Positions 57,901 to 64,000 of a stretch of DNA of 64,000 nucleotides are shown here, piece by piece (positions within the stretch are counted from its first letter, which is position 1; each line of letters opens with the position of its first letter). The translations under genes were made by a program, and so were the position numbers. The stretch lies in NCBI GenBank assembly GCA_035447065.1, contig DAOTGJ010000006.1, positions 1-64,000 of the forward strand, written 5' to 3'. A model generated the notes under the pieces. That model was not told where the DNA came from. It searched no databases and worked only from the letters and a program-made list of their open reading frames with translations. Source of the DNA: CALEMW01 sp035447065. Lineage in GTDB: Bacteria; Krumholzibacteriota; Krumholzibacteriia; LZORAL124-64-63.

Positions 57901-59780
57901 ATCCCAAGCTGCGCGGCTACCACGTCTACCGCAGCCAGAACGAGGGCGGTCCCTTCACGCGGGTCTCCGACGACCTGATCGAGGACATCTCGTACTTCCG
58001 CGACAAGGGCCTGGGCCTCCTCACGCGCTACTACTACCAGGTGTCCAGCGTGGACTCCAACCTGGTGGAGAGCCCCGTGTCGGCGGCCATCGCCCAGAGC
58101 ACGGCGCCGCCGGAGATCACCAACTTCCCGCTGCCGTTCAACGGCGAGTCCAGCGGCCACTTCGCCGTGGGCGACGTGACCGGCGACGGTCATCTGGACA
58201 TCGTCTTCGGCGCCAGCGAGATCTACGTCTGGCAGCGCGACGGCTCCGAGCTCTTCGACGGCGACGGGGACTCCCAGACCCTGGGCCCCATCACCGACGT
58301 GGACGGCACCTTCGGCCCCATGGGCATCGCCCTGGCGGAGCTCAACGGCCTGCCGGGCCTGGAGATCATCTGCCAGGACCGCGACGCCAGGCTCCTGCAC
58401 GTCTACGACGCCAAGACGGGTCAGGACCTTCCCGGCTGGCCTCAGCCCACGGGCCTGAACTGGGCCTGGGCCACGCCCGCCGTGGGGGATCTGGACAACG
58501 ACGGCGATCTCGAGATCGTCATGAACAACCAGGCCGGCCAGACGCTGGTCTGGCACCACGACGGCACGGAGCTGCTCGACGGCGACGCCAACCCCGCCAC
58601 CAACGGCGTGTTCTTCGTCCGGCCCGAGGGCCGCTGGGCCTACGACCTGAGCTCGCCGGCCCTGTTCGACCTGGACGGCGACGGCAACCTGGAGATCATC
58701 TTCGGCACCAAGTACGCCTGGAACGCCGAGAACAAGCTCCACGCCCTGCGCATCGACGGCACCGAGGCCGCCGGCTTCCCCTACGTGACCGGCCTGGGCG
58801 CCAGCATCACCAGCAGCCCCACCATCGCGGACCTGAACGGCGACGGCGTGTGGGAGATCATCTTCCTGCACGAGCTGGAGAAGCTGCTGGTCGTGGAGCA
58901 GGACGGGACGGACTACCCCGGCTTCCCGATGACGCTGACGTCGAACAACGGCAACACGGCCTGCCCGAGCCCCGCCGTGGGCGACTTCGACGGCGACGGC
59001 CAGCTGGAGATCGCCTGCATCTCCACCGTGAGCGTGGTCAGCGCCTTCGTCACGGTGGTGGACACGGATCCGGCCGGCGGCAGCGGCACCGTGCTGCCCG
59101 GCTGGCCCCAGGAGATCCCCGGCAACTCCGAGTCCAGCCCCGTGGTGGGCGACATCAACGGCGACGGGTTCCCCGACATCGTCCACGGCATCGGCGGCGG
59201 GGACGAGGAGACCCTCAACGAGATCTTCGCCTTCGACCATCAGGGCAACCCGGTGGAAGGCTTCCCCATCACCCTGGGCGGTCCCATCCGCCCGGCGCTG
59301 GTCATCACGGACCTGGACGACGACCACGACGTGGACATCGTCTACGGCGGCTGGGACGGCGCCATGCACGTGTGGGACATGCCCTTCCCGGCGGACGGCA
59401 CCCAGATCCCCTGGGGCACCTTCCGCGGCCATTACCACCGCGACGGCGTGTACCGCAACTACAGCCCCACGGGCGTGGAGGAGGCCCCGGCCCCGGTGGA
59501 CCTGACCCTGGGTTCCATCCGGCCCAACCCCTTCAACCCGAGCACCACGGTGCGCCTCTACGTGCCCGCCATGGGCCGCGAGGGGCTGGAGGTGGACGTC
59601 TTCGACGTGCAGGGCCGCCGCGTGCGCCGCCTGCACGAGGGCGCCCTGGAGGCGGGCTGGCACGACTTCGTCTGGAACGGCCGCGACGACGCCGGCAAGG
59701 CCCAGGCCAGCGGCCTGTACCTGCTGCGCGCCAAGGGCGGCGACACCTCGGTCAGCGCCAAGATGGCCCTGATCCGTTGA
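54939..59780 (+). CDS. Giant secreted C25 (gingipain-type) peptidase with propeller and FlgD-like C-terminal domain, B
   Basis: This 1,613-aa paralogue has the same domain order as the upstream giant. It has a signal peptide (residues 1-34), propeptide, and C25 domain with His505 in QIGHGFFFN and Cys540 in GLNCASCAFDY. Ig-like segments follow, including GDGDGVVDDGERISVRMTLK, a Fn3 domain (about 964-1057), and eight FG-GAP-like repeats such as VGDLDNDGDLEIV. The C-terminal domain holds PNPFNPSTTVRLYVP and ASGLYLLRAKGG. The two proteins are clearly homologous along their whole length but diverged. Peptidase substrates are unknown; surface nutrition, toxin-like or processing roles are all possible. 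GGGAG lies just before the ATG. Confidence 0.88.
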   Translation: MVRDRLRSKPRARLAALACIAITLLLAAGVAAAAERVLHHGVLDADKLVWESTAAGSVPRFGDAPIYLQDGVPQVPSLSVTVLVPADAALGDVTVVPLRTRLVDAPSALAYGRPLISSEGVAATQDLVSASRDRFPDAWGLDGGDSYRRGYRLQSVTVFPVRAVRGADGVWSGVEVLEEFEIRTAGTEPAPRPEDRAVRRLLVPGERERLERELASAVVNPGALGGYAREDGVPAADLPGDKTMNLGDSPYAYLIITSEALAPAFEPLAAHRTAGGLRATVKTLEWIEANYRHGADLQETVRGFIREAYERWGVEYVLLGGDTDVIPARYALSNFYPPTQTTDIPADIYYACLDGNWNADGDPYFGEAGSSTIPADDADMAAEVFLGRAPVSTPAEAQNFVTKVVDYELGTGGVHYPNKLLLAAEVLFRSEAGDITLDGASFAEEIYLELVQPNTTMDVVRMYESYNETDEFGAPLYPGSVRETRAAVIDTLDTGTFGIFVQIGHGFFFNMSMADADMTVGDADGLVNADRPFLLYGLNCASCAFDYSCLMERFVQNPTGGAIASIGASRAAFPYTSNDFQYEFFRLYYEEDVTRLGDLIDRSKLPWLSLAYSNSFTRWTFLNYTLLGDPGMALWRNRPAAVTLGTPGSVGGGDQTVNVTVSSAGSPVQDAIVTVQGGGTYATAATNASGLAAVPVTVNAAGPLSVDVHGQDLVWTSRDVPVVFGGAFVGLEDMTVLDDGTLGTVGNGNGRAEAGETVGFWPTFAGVGSSGSGAATATLVTAETGVTVVDGSVGVPALAVGAQAQSDAPFLVALAADVADGRRLDFDLAVNDGAKALYANAWSTLATAPEVEAVALDWYDTFFGDGDGVVDDGERISVRMTLKNYGGGAADVVTGRLRTNSANVNVIDSVATYGPLDLLDSSQGSGLFSFSLTSAVAAYDVRVEFTDNRGRTFSHPFALSDPTTPLNLVATGSLGPDIIGLSWTPVTDPKLRGYHVYRSQNEGGPFTRVSDDLIEDISYFRDKGLGLLTRYYYQVSSVDSNLVESPVSAAIAQSTAPPEITNFPLPFNGESSGHFAVGDVTGDGHLDIVFGASEIYVWQRDGSELFDGDGDSQTLGPITDVDGTFGPMGIALAELNGLPGLEIICQDRDARLLHVYDAKTGQDLPGWPQPTGLNWAWATPAVGDLDNDGDLEIVMNNQAGQTLVWHHDGTELLDGDANPATNGVFFVRPEGRWAYDLSSPALFDLDGDGNLEIIFGTKYAWNAENKLHALRIDGTEAAGFPYVTGLGASITSSPTIADLNGDGVWEIIFLHELEKLLVVEQDGTDYPGFPMTLTSNNGNTACPSPAVGDFDGDGQLEIACISTVSVVSAFVTVVDTDPAGGSGTVLPGWPQEIPGNSESSPVVGDINGDGFPDIVHGIGGGDEETLNEIFAFDHQGNPVEGFPITLGGPIRPALVITDLDDDHDVDIVYGGWDGAMHVWDMPFPADGTQIPWGTFRGHYHRDGVYRNYSPTGVEEAPAPVDLTLGSIRPNPFNPSTTVRLYVPAMGREGLEVDVFDVQGRRVRRLHEGALEAGWHDFVWNGRDDAGKAQASGLYLLRAKGGDTSVSAKMALIR

Positions 59781-59798
59781 CGTGAGGCCGGCCGACGG

Positions 59799-59828
59799 TT
59801 GACCCGCGGCCGGCCCACGCGCTACGTT
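59799..59828 (+). promoter_or_regulatory. Promoter of the peptide-binding lipoprotein
   Basis: TTGACC (59799-59804), an 18-bp spacer and TACGTT (59823-59828) lie between the second giant gene and the lipoprotein gene. Transcription would start near 59835, immediately before a large hairpin. Confidence 0.45.
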
Positions 59829-59839
59829 GGATGTCGGTC

Positions 59840-59874
59840 GGGCGCGGCCCCTCCACCCGGAGGCGGCCGCGCCC
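59840..59874 (+). other. Strong hairpin in the leader of the binding-protein gene
   Basis: GGGCGCGGCC plus CCTCC (59840-59854) pairs with GGAGG and GGCCGCGCCC (59859-59874), with one bulged C and an ACCC loop. There is no T-run. It could be the terminator of the upstream giant gene, or a 5' stabilising structure just before the GGAAGGA ribosome site at 59883. Confidence 0.5.
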
Positions 59875-59897
59875 TGCGTCTCGGAAGGACTCGCTGG

Positions 59898-61538
59898 GTG
59901 AAGATCGTCCGCCATCCGCCCTGGCCGCTGCTGCTCGCCTGCCTCCTGCTCATGGGGTGCGGGGGCGGCGACGCGCCCGACGGCGGCGGCCCCTCGGCTC
60001 CGGCCGACGCCCCCTCCCGCGGCGGCACCGCCGTGATCGCCTTCCCGGCCGAGCCCGACGTCCTCAACCCCCTGCTCTACGCCTCGGCCTACAGCGGCAT
60101 GGTCATGGTGCTGCTGAACGACTCGCTGGTGGAGATGGGGGAGGACTTCCTCTACGCGCCGCAGATCGCAGCCTCGGTCACACGGGATCCCGACGGCCTG
60201 GGCCTCACGGCGGCCCTCCGCCCCTGGCGCTGGAGCGACGGCTCGCCCCTGACGGCCGCCGACGTGGCGGCGTCCTTCCAGCTCATCCGCGATCCGGCCG
60301 TGGCCTCGCCGCGCTACGGCGCCGTGGCGCGTACGATCGTCTCGGTGACGGCGGTGGCCCCGGACACGGTGCGCTACCGGTTCGCGGAGGCCCGCGCCGA
60401 CCAGGACGCGGCCCTGGGCCACGTGCTCCTGCCCGCGCGCCTGACCGCGGATCTGGATCCGGCCGCGGTGCGCTCCTGGCCCCTCAACGAGTCGCCGCCC
60501 AGCTGCGGCATGTTCCGCCTGGAGCGCTGGGAGCACGACCGCAACCTCATCCTGGCTCGCAACGAGCAGTACGCCGGACAGGCGCCCCTTCTGGACCGCC
60601 TCCTGCTGCGCATCATCCCCGACGAGACCGCGCGCTTCCTGGAGCTGGAAACCGGCGGCGTGGACATGATGACCGACATCCCGCCCCACCTTGCCAAGCG
60701 CCTGGAGGGCGACCCGCGCTTCGCGGTGGCGCGCACGCGCGGCCGTCTCATCGGCATGGTCTACTGGAACCATGAGGATCCGCTGTTCCAGGACGTCCGC
60801 GTGCGCAAGGCCCTCTCGCTGGCCATGGACCGCCAGGCCATCGTGGACGGGCTGCTCGGGGGCTACGGCCAGGCGGCGGCGGGGCCCATCCCGCCGGTTG
60901 TGTGGGCCCATGATCCGGCCGTCGCGCCGGATCCCCTGGATCCCGAGCGCGCGCGCGCCCTGCTGGACGCCGCGGGCTGGCGCGACCGCGACGGCGACGG
61001 GGTGCGCGAACGCGGCGGCCGCCCCCTGCGCTTCGAGATCATCACGCGCAAGGGCGACCCCGTGCGCGAGAACGCCGTGGTGCAGCTCCGCGAGAACCTG
61101 GCGGCGGTGGGGGTGGACGCGCGGCCGCTGGTGCTGGAGTTCGCCACCGCCATCGACCGCGTGCAGGCCGGCGACTTCGCCGCCTACCTGGGGGTGTTCT
61201 CGGCCCGCCTGTCCGTGGATCCCTCCGGCCTGCTGGGCAGCGACGGCTTCGACCGCTGGAACTACGGCCGCTACGGCGACGCGCGCGCCGACAGCCTCAT
61301 GCGCCTGGGCGTGGCGCTGGAGGACCGCGAGGCCGCTCGGCCGGTCTGGTCCGCCTTCCAGCAGCTCATGGCCGAGGAGCAGCCCATGGCCTTCCTCTAC
61401 CATCCCGACATGCTCGTGGCCTACGACCGTCGTCTGCGCGACGTGCGCCCGCACGTGCTCTCGCCGTTCAACAACGTGCGCGAATGGTGGATCGCGCCGG
61501 CGGACCGCCGCTATCCCGCCGCCGAAACTTCCCGGTAA
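59898..61538 (+). CDS. Peptide/nickel ABC-type substrate-binding lipoprotein
   Basis: The 546-aa lipoprotein belongs to the SBP_bac_5 (DppA/OppA) family. The lipobox LLMGC follows a short signal. The mature protein begins RGGTAVIAFPAEPDVLNPLLY and contains VRKALSLAMDRQAIVDGLLGG, the usual hinge-region motif. It binds oligopeptides or related solutes at the outer face of the inner membrane or in the periplasm. No permease or ATPase genes lie in the window, so its partner is elsewhere. The GTG start with GGAAGGA 8 nt upstream replaces a longer frame that would hide the signal. It follows the C25 genes, which release peptides. Confidence 0.85.
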   Translation: MKIVRHPPWPLLLACLLLMGCGGGDAPDGGGPSAPADAPSRGGTAVIAFPAEPDVLNPLLYASAYSGMVMVLLNDSLVEMGEDFLYAPQIAASVTRDPDGLGLTAALRPWRWSDGSPLTAADVAASFQLIRDPAVASPRYGAVARTIVSVTAVAPDTVRYRFAEARADQDAALGHVLLPARLTADLDPAAVRSWPLNESPPSCGMFRLERWEHDRNLILARNEQYAGQAPLLDRLLLRIIPDETARFLELETGGVDMMTDIPPHLAKRLEGDPRFAVARTRGRLIGMVYWNHEDPLFQDVRVRKALSLAMDRQAIVDGLLGGYGQAAAGPIPPVVWAHDPAVAPDPLDPERARALLDAAGWRDRDGDGVRERGGRPLRFEIITRKGDPVRENAVVQLRENLAAVGVDARPLVLEFATAIDRVQAGDFAAYLGVFSARLSVDPSGLLGSDGFDRWNYGRYGDARADSLMRLGVALEDREAARPVWSAFQQLMAEEQPMAFLYHPDMLVAYDRRLRDVRPHVLSPFNNVREWWIAPADRRYPAAETSR

Positions 61539-61591
61539 TATTGTTGACACCTCCCCGGGGCCGGTGCTTTCCTGGCGGTAATATTACCGCC
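61534..61591 (+). promoter_or_regulatory. Palindromic operator with half-site and promoter
   Basis: GGCGGTAATATTACCGCC at 61574-61591 is a perfect 18-bp palindrome with a six-base AT centre. GGTAATATT recurs at 61534-61542, 43 bp upstream, about four helical turns. TTGACA (61544-61549) with an 18-bp spacer to TTTCCT (61568-61573) would place the start site inside the palindrome. That arrangement fits repression of the following gene, possibly autoregulation; the binding protein is inferred. Confidence 0.6.
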
Positions 61592-61619
61592 CGCCCTCGT
61601 GTCCTCAGGAGGATTCTCC

Positions 61620-62468
61620 ATGGCATCCCGACTGACCCGACTGGCCGATGAACTCTCGCTGGACGACCTCAAGCGCCTGCTGCAGGTGAAGGAGAAGATG
61701 ACCGTGCTGGAGGCGCGGCGCGCCAAGCTGGCCTCCGAGCTCCAGGACGTCGACTCCGAGCTGGCCCAGCTCCGCCAGGGCATGACGGGCGGGCGCGGTC
61801 GTCCCGCCAAGACCAGGACGCGCGTGAAGACGGCCCGCGCCCCGCGCGCCCGCAAGGGCGACACGGTGGCCGGCGTGGTGGAGGAGCTCATCCGCGCCAC
61901 CGGCCGGGCCATGACCTTCAAGGAGATCCACGACGCCGTGACGGAGGGCAAGCTCGTCACCACGCGCTCCAAGGATTTCGCCAACGTGCTGCGGCGCACC
62001 CTGTCCACCAGCGACGCCTTCGTGCGCGTGGGCCGCGGCGTGTACGGCGTATCCGGCGTGACCAAGGCGCCGGCCGCGGCGCCGGCCGCCAAGGCGACCG
62101 CCGGGAAGAAGACGGCGAAGAAGGCGGCCAAGAAGAAGACCGCGAAGAAGAAGGCCGCCGGCAAGAAGGTCGCCAAGAAGGCCGTCGCCAAGAAGGCGGG
62201 GCGGAAGGCCGCGGCGAAGAAGGTCGTCAAGAAGACCGCCGCCAAGCGCGGCGGTCGCCGGGCCGCGGGCGGCACCCTGGAGGACGTGGTGGTCGCGCTG
62301 CTGCGCAAGGCAGGCAAGCCGCTGGGCTTCCAGGACCTGCTGAAGACCATCGTGGACGGCAAGCTGTTCAAGAGCAAGGCCAAGGACTTCAGCAACGTGC
62401 TGCGCCGCACGCTGTCCACGAGCAAGAAGGTCCAGCGGCAGGGCCGCGGCGTCTACGGGCTGGCCTAG
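61620..62468 (+). CDS. Histone-H1-like nucleoid protein with coiled coil, AT-hook and two HARE-type domains
   Basis: The 282-aa product begins with a probable coiled coil (about 15-53, LKRLLQVKEKMTVLEARRAK), then GGRGRPAK with an AT-hook-like RGRP core (59-62). Two homologous domains at 81-146 and 218-282 both contain SKDF(A/S)NVLRRTLSTS and end in GRGVYG. They resemble the HARE-HTH/HB1 winged helix of ASXL, restriction endonuclease and RNA polymerase delta proteins. Between them (149-214) is a Lys/Ala-rich tail (AKKKTAKKKAAGKKVAKK) like eukaryotic H1 and bacterial Hc1. It probably binds and bridges DNA. AGGAGGAT lies just before the ATG. Function is inferred from composition and folds. Confidence 0.8.
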   Translation: MASRLTRLADELSLDDLKRLLQVKEKMTVLEARRAKLASELQDVDSELAQLRQGMTGGRGRPAKTRTRVKTARAPRARKGDTVAGVVEELIRATGRAMTFKEIHDAVTEGKLVTTRSKDFANVLRRTLSTSDAFVRVGRGVYGVSGVTKAPAAAPAAKATAGKKTAKKAAKKKTAKKKAAGKKVAKKAVAKKAGRKAAAKKVVKKTAAKRGGRRAAGGTLEDVVVALLRKAGKPLGFQDLLKTIVDGKLFKSKAKDFSNVLRRTLSTSKKVQRQGRGVYGLA

Positions 62469-62498
62469 CAGGTCGCGGAGCCTGGCCGTTCGCGGAAC

Positions 62499-62843
62499 CT
62501 AGCCCGGCGGCCAGCTCATGGCGCGGCCGCCCAGCACGTGCAGGTGCAGGTGCGGCACGCTCTGGCAGCCGTCCTCGCCGCAGTTGATCACGAAGCGGTA
62601 GCCGCCGTCGTCCAGGCCCAGGCGGCGCGCCGTCGCGACACCCATGAGGGCCAGGCGGCCCATCAAGCCCTCGTCGCCGTCCTGGAGATCGGTCAGGGCG
62701 GCGACGTGGCGTCTGGGGATCACCAGCACGTGCGCGGGGGCCTGGGGGTTGATGTCGCGGAAGGCCAGGAACTCGTCGTCCTGGAGCACGGGATCGCAGG
62801 GGATGATCCCCGCGGCGATCTGGCAGAAGAGGCAGTCGGACAT
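62499..62843 (-). CDS. HIT family protein (HinT-like hydrolase)
   Basis: The 114-aa product has the histidine triad motif HLHLHVLGG (His98, His100, His102) near its C-terminus. It starts CLFCQIAAGIIP and has APAHVLVIPRRHVAAL, all typical of HinT-like AMP-lysine or nucleoside phosphoramidate hydrolases. CxxC at the N-terminus could bind zinc. The start MSDCLFC was chosen because it matches family N-termini; an earlier ATG would add seven residues. It faces the H1-like gene tail to tail and diverges from the PfkB gene. Confidence 0.93.
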   Translation of the reverse strand: MSDCLFCQIAAGIIPCDPVLQDDEFLAFRDINPQAPAHVLVIPRRHVAALTDLQDGDEGLMGRLALMGVATARRLGLDDGGYRFVINCGEDGCQSVPHLHLHVLGGRAMSWPPG

Positions 62844-62939
62844 GGAGCATCGTTCCTCGGTCATGGGTTCCGGCGCACGCGCGCCGCTGAGGTGCGGCCA
62901 CGCTACCACGCGCGGCGGGCGCGGACAACCGGAGGCGTC

Positions 62940-63896
62940 GTGCGCGCCCTGGTGATCGGCTACCACGCCTGGGACGTGCTGGTGCCGTGCGCGGAGCTGC
63001 CGCCCCCGGACGCCAAGCGCGAGTGCCCGGGCATGCTGGCGGCAGGCGGCGGTCCGGCCGCCACGGCCGCGGTGGCCCTGGCGCGTCTGGGCGTGGACGT
63101 GCGCTACGTGGGCCTGCTGCCCGACGACGGCCCCGGACGGCTGCAGGCCGCGGAGCTGATGTCCGCGGGGGTGGACCTCTCCCTGGCGGTGCCGGCCCCG
63201 GGCGCCCGCTCGCCCCTGGCCGTGAGCCTGGTGGATCCGGCCACCGGCGCCCGCCGCATCCTCTGGGACCGCGGCGATCTGCGCGCCCTGCGCGCCGACG
63301 AGGCGGATCCAGCCTGGCTCGACGACGCGGACCTCCTGCTGGCCGACACCCACGAGCCCGCCGCGGCCCTGGTCCTGGCCCGGGCCGCCGCCGCGCGCGG
63401 GCTGCCTTCGGTGCTGGATGCCGGCACGCCCCGCCCCGGCGCCCGGGAGCTGGCCGCGGCCTGCAGCGACGTCATCGCCGCCTCGGGGTTCGCCCGCGCG
63501 GTGACCGGAGAAGCCGAGCCGCGCCGCGCCCTGGCGGAGCTCCGGCGGCTGGGACCGGACCGCACGGCCACCACCTGCGGAATCCACGGCGCCCTGGGCC
63601 TGGACCGAGATGGTTTCCGCCACGCGCCGGCCTACGCGGTGCGGGCCGTGGACACCACCGGCGCCGGCGACGCCTTCCACGCGGGCTACGCCTGGGGCCT
63701 GCTGCGGGGGGAGGACTTCCCGGGAGCCCTGGACTGCGGCGCCGCCGTGGCGGCCCTGGCCGTGGGCGCCCTGGGAGGACGCGTTGCCCTGCCTGCGCCG
63801 GAGGCCGTCCTGCGCCTGCGCGCCGAGGGGGACAGGCTTCCGGTCCAGGATCCGGCCCATCCCGCTTTCCCGTGCGACCGCGACCCCTCGGGTTGA
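62940..63896 (+). CDS. PfkB-family carbohydrate/nucleoside kinase
   Basis: The 318-aa ribokinase-fold kinase has the N-terminal sugar-binding region with the AGGGPAATAAVALARLG motif and the C-terminal catalytic motif DTTGAGDAFHAGYAWGL (base Asp244). ADLLLADTHEP and SVLDAGTP are typical nearby segments. The substrate (ribose, fructose, adenosine and others) cannot be read. The GTG start has GGAGG 4 nt upstream. It stands alone with the next promoter overlapping its stop. Confidence 0.88.
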   Translation: MRALVIGYHAWDVLVPCAELPPPDAKRECPGMLAAGGGPAATAAVALARLGVDVRYVGLLPDDGPGRLQAAELMSAGVDLSLAVPAPGARSPLAVSLVDPATGARRILWDRGDLRALRADEADPAWLDDADLLLADTHEPAAALVLARAAAARGLPSVLDAGTPRPGARELAAACSDVIAASGFARAVTGEAEPRRALAELRRLGPDRTATTCGIHGALGLDRDGFRHAPAYAVRAVDTTGAGDAFHAGYAWGLLRGEDFPGALDCGAAVAALAVGALGGRVALPAPEAVLRLRAEGDRLPVQDPAHPAFPCDRDPSG

Positions 63897-63922
63897 CGCT
63901 TCCCCGCGGCGGTGGCTACCAT
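63893..63922 (+). promoter_or_regulatory. Promoter of the last, partial gene
   Basis: TTGACG (63893-63898) overlaps the preceding stop, with an 18-bp spacer and TACCAT (63917-63922). The same -10 and spacing occur ahead of the first C25 gene. Confidence 0.5.
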
Positions 63923-63973
63923 GCAGCGATGCCCGCGCCGACCCCGACCGGCGGCGCGGCGGAGGGAGACGAC

Positions 63974-64000
63974 GATGATCACCCGCGACGAGGCTCGCGG
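63974..64000 (+). CDS. Start of a gene cut by the window end
   Basis: An ATG with GGAGGGAG ending 5 nt upstream opens a frame reading MITRDEARG before the window ends. The predicted promoter 50 bp upstream supports a real start. Nine residues are too few for a family assignment, though MITRDEA is a common opening of HD-domain hydrolases. Confidence 0.5.

Noticed and set aside
54735..61550. A stop-free frame of more than 2,000 codons on the minus strand
   Set aside because: It is antisense to the second C25 gene and the binding-protein gene. High-GC third positions suppress stops on the other strand. The encoded sequence is low-complexity (Val/Gly/His/Ala-rich), and the plus strand has recognisable domains and starts.

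Overview
The window is about 70% GC, carries no mobile elements, phage genes or CRISPR arrays, and reads as ordinary chromosome. It opens in the last bases of a 16S rRNA gene and runs through tRNA-Ile(GAT), tRNA-Ala(TGC), 23S and 5S to a strong terminator. Two very large secreted proteins combine a gingipain-type C25 peptidase with an FG-GAP-like propeller and an 'NPFNP...SG(V/L)YL' C-terminal domain. That architecture, with high GC, a fused NuoCD, and a Wzz/BY-kinase pair, points to a Gram-negative of the FCB group (for example Krumholzibacteriota- or Eisenbacteria-like lineages). This placement is inference; the 23S sequence would settle it.

Layout. 1-3.66 kb: rRNA operon. 3.75-9.3 kb: small outer-membrane-type protein, fused ADP-forming acyl-CoA synthetase, SppA protease, and a convergent HExxH lipoprotein. 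9.4-11.8 kb: Wzz-like chain-length protein and its tyrosine kinase. 11.9-18.7 kb: POT-like transporter, two paralogous small secreted proteins, FtcD, an NYN-domain protein and a class IV aminotransferase. 18.7-32.7 kb: complete nuoA-N operon (13 genes, C and D fused) with its own promoter and a 16-bp-stem terminator. 32.7-36.2 kb: glutaryl-CoA-dehydrogenase-like enzyme, membrane sulfatase-fold protein, NFU scaffold. 36.3-40.4 kb: inositol-monophosphatase-type enzyme, NhaC-family transporter, SAM hydrolase, lipoprotein. 40.4-43.4 kb: PIN-PhoH ATPase, and glutamine synthetase. 43.5-49.7 kb: surface polysaccharide genes (O-antigen-ligase-like, glycosyltransferase, WecA-like transferase, methyltransferase, NodB-like deacetylase). 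49.7-59.8 kb: the tandem C25 peptidase giants. 59.9-64 kb: peptide-binding lipoprotein, a histone-H1-like protein with two HARE-type domains, HIT protein, PfkB kinase, and the first codons of another gene.

Genes are tightly packed. Many neighbours are translationally coupled (ATGA or GTGA overlaps, especially in nuo and the polysaccharide cluster). Promoters that can be read are sigma70-like (TTGnnn, 16-18 bp, TAnnnT), and several sit back to back between divergent genes. The polysaccharide genes plus the distant Wzz/kinase pair look like a Wzy-dependent surface glycan system. The most unusual element is the double-HARE/H1-tail protein at 61.6-62.5 kb, with an AT-hook-like motif and an 18-bp AT-centred perfect palindrome just upstream that could be its operator.
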